From the NCBI GenBank assembly GCA_026418175.1, contig JAOABX010000014.1, forward strand, positions 1 through 64,000: a stretch of 64,000 nt of DNA. The letters run 5' to 3'. The translations under genes were made by a program, and so were the position numbers. Source of the DNA: Flavobacteriales bacterium. Its GTDB lineage: Bacteria > Bacteroidota > Bacteroidia > CAIKAF01. This document shows positions 62,901-64,000 of the stretch, piece after piece. The stretch's first letter is position 1. Every line of letters begins with the position of its first letter. The notes below the pieces were generated by a model, which worked only from the letters and a program-made list of their open reading frames with translations, did not search any database and had not been told where the DNA came from.

Positions 62901-63290
62901 GCTACAACCGAAGATATTGCTGGTCTTGCAGGCGGAACTTATACAGTTACCATTACAGATGATAATGGTTGTACACAAACATTTACTTACACTGTTGTAA
63001 GTCAGTTAGGTATTGACGGAGAAACTACTGGATTGGGAACTATTAATTTCTATCCCAATCCGTCAAATGGACAACTAAACATGAGTATGAATGGATTTAC
63101 AGGTGGAACATTGCAACTTGAAGTATTAGATATGAACGGTAAAGTGGTATTTGTGAAGCAGATTAAAAATGCCCCTGAAAGCTTTATTCAGGAAATGGAT
63201 CTGCGTACTCTCACCATGGGTACTTACTTCATCCGTGTAATATCTAACAATGGAATGCATACTTCACGAATCATTATCGCACGTGATTAA
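56991..63290 (+). CDS. Giant multidomain surface adhesin (FN3, beta-helix, P-domain, SprB repeats, T9SS sorting domain)
   Basis: The 2099-residue protein has a signal peptide ending at YSQS. Its domains in order are a nidogen-like sandwich (about 25-232, SVNANGFLAMG), FN3 (about 239-331, MTLNWIDNSTNEFTFW), and a parallel beta-helix-like region (about 340-1123) rich in N-N-x-I turns. A CARDB-like sandwich (about 1130-1240) and an Ig-like domain beginning near 1246 (SICLGNSTTLNATG) follow. A proprotein-convertase P-domain at about 1274-1424 (TITHTWNADLDIYLQAPNG) is followed by the Ig-like remainder (TYTWTPATGLSDPN) to 1477, seven SprB-type repeats (1480-2005), and a type A T9SS sorting domain (INFYPNPSNGQLNM). 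Likely surface adhesin for gliding or attachment; ligand unknown. Confidence 0.9.
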   Translation: MNKLRTLILALVICITNIQFYSQSVVNYTFSQFGGSYSPISGGTVLGTGGFDDNVYNANPIGFTFWFNGNPYTTFSVNANGFLAMGDVVANSYTAISGGTSNQVVSAFNFDLIGNTPTGELRYQTIGSAPNRTLVVQWSNMSAFGGAGTYNFQIRLNEIDYSIDVVYGNYVAEATVRNAQVGLRGSSNAQFNNRQVTNGTHTWSTSVAGTLNTATCQLTTGLIPSVGQTYRWLATAPTAPTTLTFSSIGATSMTLNWIDNSTNEFTFWIYRSTDGINYIPVGTVNSTTTAGTGSPYNFNATGLSANTLYYWQVVAVSEIPSTPLSGTQSTNPGTLCGTYTVGPTGAYTSLTAAFTDLAANSLNCPVIFELQAAYNSSVETFPLNVPFFGGSSLNTVTVRPELGATALSITSNNATATVRMNGTTWITFDGRPGGIGTSRELTISNTNTTGSAILYQNNTQNTGMTYLNITGVNTSLTNGVVNFTNALATGGGNSNNSITFCDLFAGASNPVNMIYSNNATPGTFNQNNIISNNNIRDFFSATNATNGVLISGGNNAWTITNNSFYQTASRTYTTANTHQAINIVNTGSGYIVSNNFIGGTAPLCGGGNYTMGGTVATRFIGINLSATGTNPNIIQSNTIQKFNFSTSSGATTANGIWCAINALGLGTNVNIANNIIGNNTSTGSIITSTSTTGGLTVGIHASASGTLTISDNQIGSITANSSGATISSSVTAINISTTTGTGIRTIQNNFIGSTLIPNSIINASSTSTTAGNMIGIDVSIGGTYNIVNNQITSILNQYIGTSTATVTRGIRITTGTVNISNNTIASIASLAPSTSTGATASVIGIQMSSTTAANHIVQNNIINGLANGNPTAATQVYGLFYSGPTANRGQIRKNNIAYLAAQSSSTATTIVGIFAGGGLATYSNNFVNLGIDPLGASLTLSHVYQGIRKDNTINNNIFHNTVLIQGTGVGTGAANTQAFVRLQSAVDSVYNNIFVNNRSNGSSTGIHYSVQVNNLTTFNSNYNDLFGNGVGYMVARNAGTATDYPSFAAWQGTGQDAVSRNVDPQFVNSINDLHIITGTPNQLESNGALLSILDDIDNQVRPGPAGSIHGGAIKPDIGADEFDGIIVPGTNNDLGVILLVTPTNSTCVTNQTTVTFRITNNAIYTIDFSVFNATLNASVTGPNPFVFAPVVINSGTLAPGANLDVTVSTTYDMSAIGTYNFTGTISIANDLNSSNNSLSTSILGKGAVTASASSDVSICLGNSTTLNATGNASYSNPTTFNSSDTPLNIPDNDIVTGVTSTINVPSLFSVWNASNIVSVNLTITHTWNADLDIYLQAPNGSQIELSTDNGGAGDGYINVTFIPSAPANITTAPTTPNITGSWQPEQPFSLLTGPANGNWNLRVFDDTGTDIGTLENWSITLLGPGGVTYTWTPATGLSDPNIANPLATPTSTTTYIVTVTDNVTGCTATDDVTVTINPLPVITKITTDPTCVPGNDGSIDITVTGTPSFSYSWSTGATTEDLTGVGFGTYTVTVTDGNSCTATNSTTFAVPGFTVSGIVTDVSCFNGNNGEIDITASGGTSPYSYQWSNTATSEDITGLITGSYTVTVTDDIGCTVTGSYTVNQPTAISITTASITDVDCNGNSTGAVNINVSGGTPGYTYQWVVLPSNSPVATTEDISLVAAGTYQVSVTDNNSCTSTASFTVTQPNAINISHTSNNVSCFGFSNGSIDISVNGGVTPYNYLWSNSATTQDISGLAANTYTVTVTDDNNCISTYSVVITQPTVLTHTITSSNVLCFGDNSGTAQVFPTGGTTPYTFAWSNGATTDFVNLPQGTFTVTITDFNGCTNTNSVTITQPLLLTANIIDWDDVTCNNANNGSASAIGGFGTPGYSYTWSNGATTATVNGLDGGVYTVTVQDANGCTATASVTINEPSAITSSASITNEIWGNDGAINITPAGGTAPYSFNWSNSATTEDIAGLAGGTYTVTITDDNGCTQTFTYTVVSQLGIDGETTGLGTINFYPNPSNGQLNMSMNGFTGGTLQLEVLDMNGKVVFVKQIKNAPESFIQEMDLRTLTMGTYFIRVISNNGMHTSRIIIARD
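61422..63005 (+). repeat. Seven tandem SprB-type repeats inside the adhesin
   Basis: Seven in-frame units of about 73-82 residues share the pattern C-x-x-x-x-x-G-x-I-x-I (first strand), PY-x-Y-x-W-S (middle), and GTYTVTVTDDNGCT (end). Examples of the end motif are GTYTVTVTDGNSCT, GSYTVTVTDDIGCT, NTYTVTVTDDNNCI and GTYTVTITDDNGCT. The last unit has lost the first cysteine (NEIWGNDGAINIT). The DNA of the units is related but clearly diverged, so this is an ancient array. Confidence 0.85.
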
Positions 63291-63309
63291 TCACTGATAA
63301 ATTCATAAT

Positions 63310-63342
63310 AAAAAAGGCTGTCTTCAAAGACAGCCTTTTTTA
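63310..63342 (+). terminator. Terminator of the giant adhesin gene
   Basis: A perfect stem AAAAAAGGCTGTCTT/AAGACAGCCTTTTTT with a short loop lies about 20 bases after the stop, with T-run on the plus side. A-run on the other side allows it to act in both directions. Confidence 0.88.
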
Positions 63343-63495
63343 TTATAAACCAATTACAACTGAAAACTATACGCTAATAAAAAACTCTGTTTTATTGGTG
63401 TGTTATCTGATGATAGTTTTTTACGAAAAGATGAAATGATAAAAAGGTATATAATACATCGCAGTAACAAATATGCTCTGTTTTAATAATTTAAA

Positions 63496-64000
63496 TTATT
63501 CTTTTTTATAAACCTTACACAATGCATCAAAAAATGCAAAGAAATTTCTTTCTAACAATGAATAATTGTTGCGAAATACCAGCAAAGTAATATCAGCTTC
63601 TTTAAATTCAGCAGAGCGATGTTTCAAGTTACAAATGGTTTGCTCAATGTATGTATTAAACTGATAATTGTATAGCCAACGATGAGCCTTCATTCGGGAA
63701 TACATAAACGAATACTTTTCAGAAAAATATAATGAATATTGATCAAGCAATCTATATAATGATGTTTCAAAATCATCAAGTGGTTGTGAATGATATTTAT
63801 ACCAGTTTTTAGCCAGGTAATGGTCAAATATAACATCTATAATAACTGCTGCATAATGCCGAATGTGTGGAAAAAAAAGTTCACGGGAAGAACGCACCAG
63901 CGGATGCGTATCTGTAAAAACATCAATCTGCCGGTGATGATCAATCCCCGCCCGAATATCATATGGTAATTGTTGGTACTGCTTTTTATTGACTGAATCA
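63496..64000 (-). CDS. Acyl carrier protein phosphodiesterase (AcpH/DUF479), N-terminus off the right edge
   Basis: The track lists only 133 residues from an internal GTG. Reading the same frame to the window edge adds 34 residues, including YDIRAGIDHHRQIDVFTDTHP, which is the DUF479/AcpH metal-binding signature. Further on are HYAAVIIDVIFDHYLAKNW and a C-terminal helical part (ERNFFAFFDALCKVY). AcpH removes phosphopantetheine from holo-ACP, though the physiological role of many DUF479 proteins is doubtful. About 30 residues of the N-terminus lie beyond base 64000. The first base codon is split at the edge. Confidence 0.85.
   Translation of the reverse strand, partial: DSVNKKQYQQLPYDIRAGIDHHRQIDVFTDTHPLVRSSRELFFPHIRHYAAVIIDVIFDHYLAKNWYKYHSQPLDDFETSLYRLLDQYSLYFSEKYSFMYSRMKAHRWLYNYQFNTYIEQTICNLKHRSAEFKEADITLLVFRNNYSLLERNFFAFFDALCKVYKKE

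Noticed and set aside
58109-62978. Minus-strand ORFs inside the adhesin gene
   Set aside because: They are low-complexity antisense frames of the Thr/Asn-rich repeats and contain no domain.
61422-63005. CRISPR-like or other short direct-repeat array
   Set aside because: Repetition is at the level of 220-base coding units in frame, without identical repeats or spacers; it encodes SprB domains.

Overview
The window is AT-rich bacterial DNA from a member of the Bacteroidota. This follows from a type IX secretion component (PorZ) with several T9SS-type cargo proteins, a TonB-receptor/DUF4249 lipoprotein pair, Bacteroidota-restricted families (DUF4271, DUF4292, TIGR02757, DUF2490, DUF7033), ribosomal protein THX, and promoter boxes of the TAnnTTTG type. 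The gene style fits the Chitinophagales/Sphingobacteriales side of the phylum, but the genus cannot be named from sequence reading alone. The region is mostly chromosomal core. I see no phage, insertion sequence, CRISPR array, rRNA or integrase.

Layout. 1-6.5 kb (minus): the N-terminal part of a secreted gliding-motility-type surface protein that runs off the left edge, an outer-membrane barrel, a YjjG-like HAD phosphatase, a small membrane protein, uracil phosphoribosyltransferase, and a tightly coupled trio (AAC(3)-fold acyltransferase, DUF7033 polysaccharide deacetylase, FemAB/GNAT-like acyltransferase). tRNA-Pro(GGG) with a terminator follows. 7-12.3 kb (plus): TonB receptor plus DUF4249 lipoprotein, thioredoxin reductase, aldose-1-epimerase-like protein. 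12.4-17.6 kb (minus): a compact biotin operon bioB-bioF-bioD-bioA ending in a FabF-like ketoacyl synthase. 17.8-18.0 kb: a decayed fragment that looks like the C-terminus of an AAA ATPase with DUF4143. 18-21.9 kb (minus): two rhomboid proteases, mutL and a small tail-anchored protein. 22-27.1 kb (plus): a NagZ-like/AmiE-like fusion lipoprotein, then selU-selD. 27.3-30.1 kb (minus): a YeiH transporter, DUF2490 protein and rhodanese lipoprotein, plus a membrane protein.

30.1-38.4 kb: THX, pdxH, a GT-C glycosyltransferase, porZ, recO, a pirin with a Tat-like leader, tRNA-Ala(GGC) and a fructosamine-kinase family protein. 38.4-47.4 kb (minus): an MsbA-like ABC exporter, GT2, S41 protease, rnpA, a HemD-like protein with a histone-like tail, DUF4271, SGNH hydrolase and a FAD oxidoreductase. 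47.5-54.1 kb: a MazG-like pyrophosphohydrolase and TIGR02757, then a minus-strand run including DUF4292, a TPR protein, a sugar nucleotidyltransferase and an MFS transporter. 54.3-63.3 kb (plus): two T9SS cargo proteins, the second a 2099-residue multidomain adhesin. The right edge cuts an ACP phosphodiesterase gene.

How genes work together. PorZ is part of the machinery that exports C-terminally tagged proteins such as the two at 54-63 kb. The NagZ/AmiE fusion and several acyl- and glycosyltransferases point to wall and surface glycan handling. The selU-selD pair supplies selenium for tRNA 2-selenouridine. The bio operon makes biotin from a pimeloyl thioester whose origin is not explained by a classical bioC/bioH pair here, so the linked ketoacyl synthase is of interest. 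The best candidates for undescribed biology are the acyltransferase/deacetylase trio, the biotin-linked ketoacyl synthase, the HemD-histone-tail fusion, the YeiH-DUF2490-rhodanese set, and the P-domain that appears to be nested inside an Ig-like domain of the giant adhesin.
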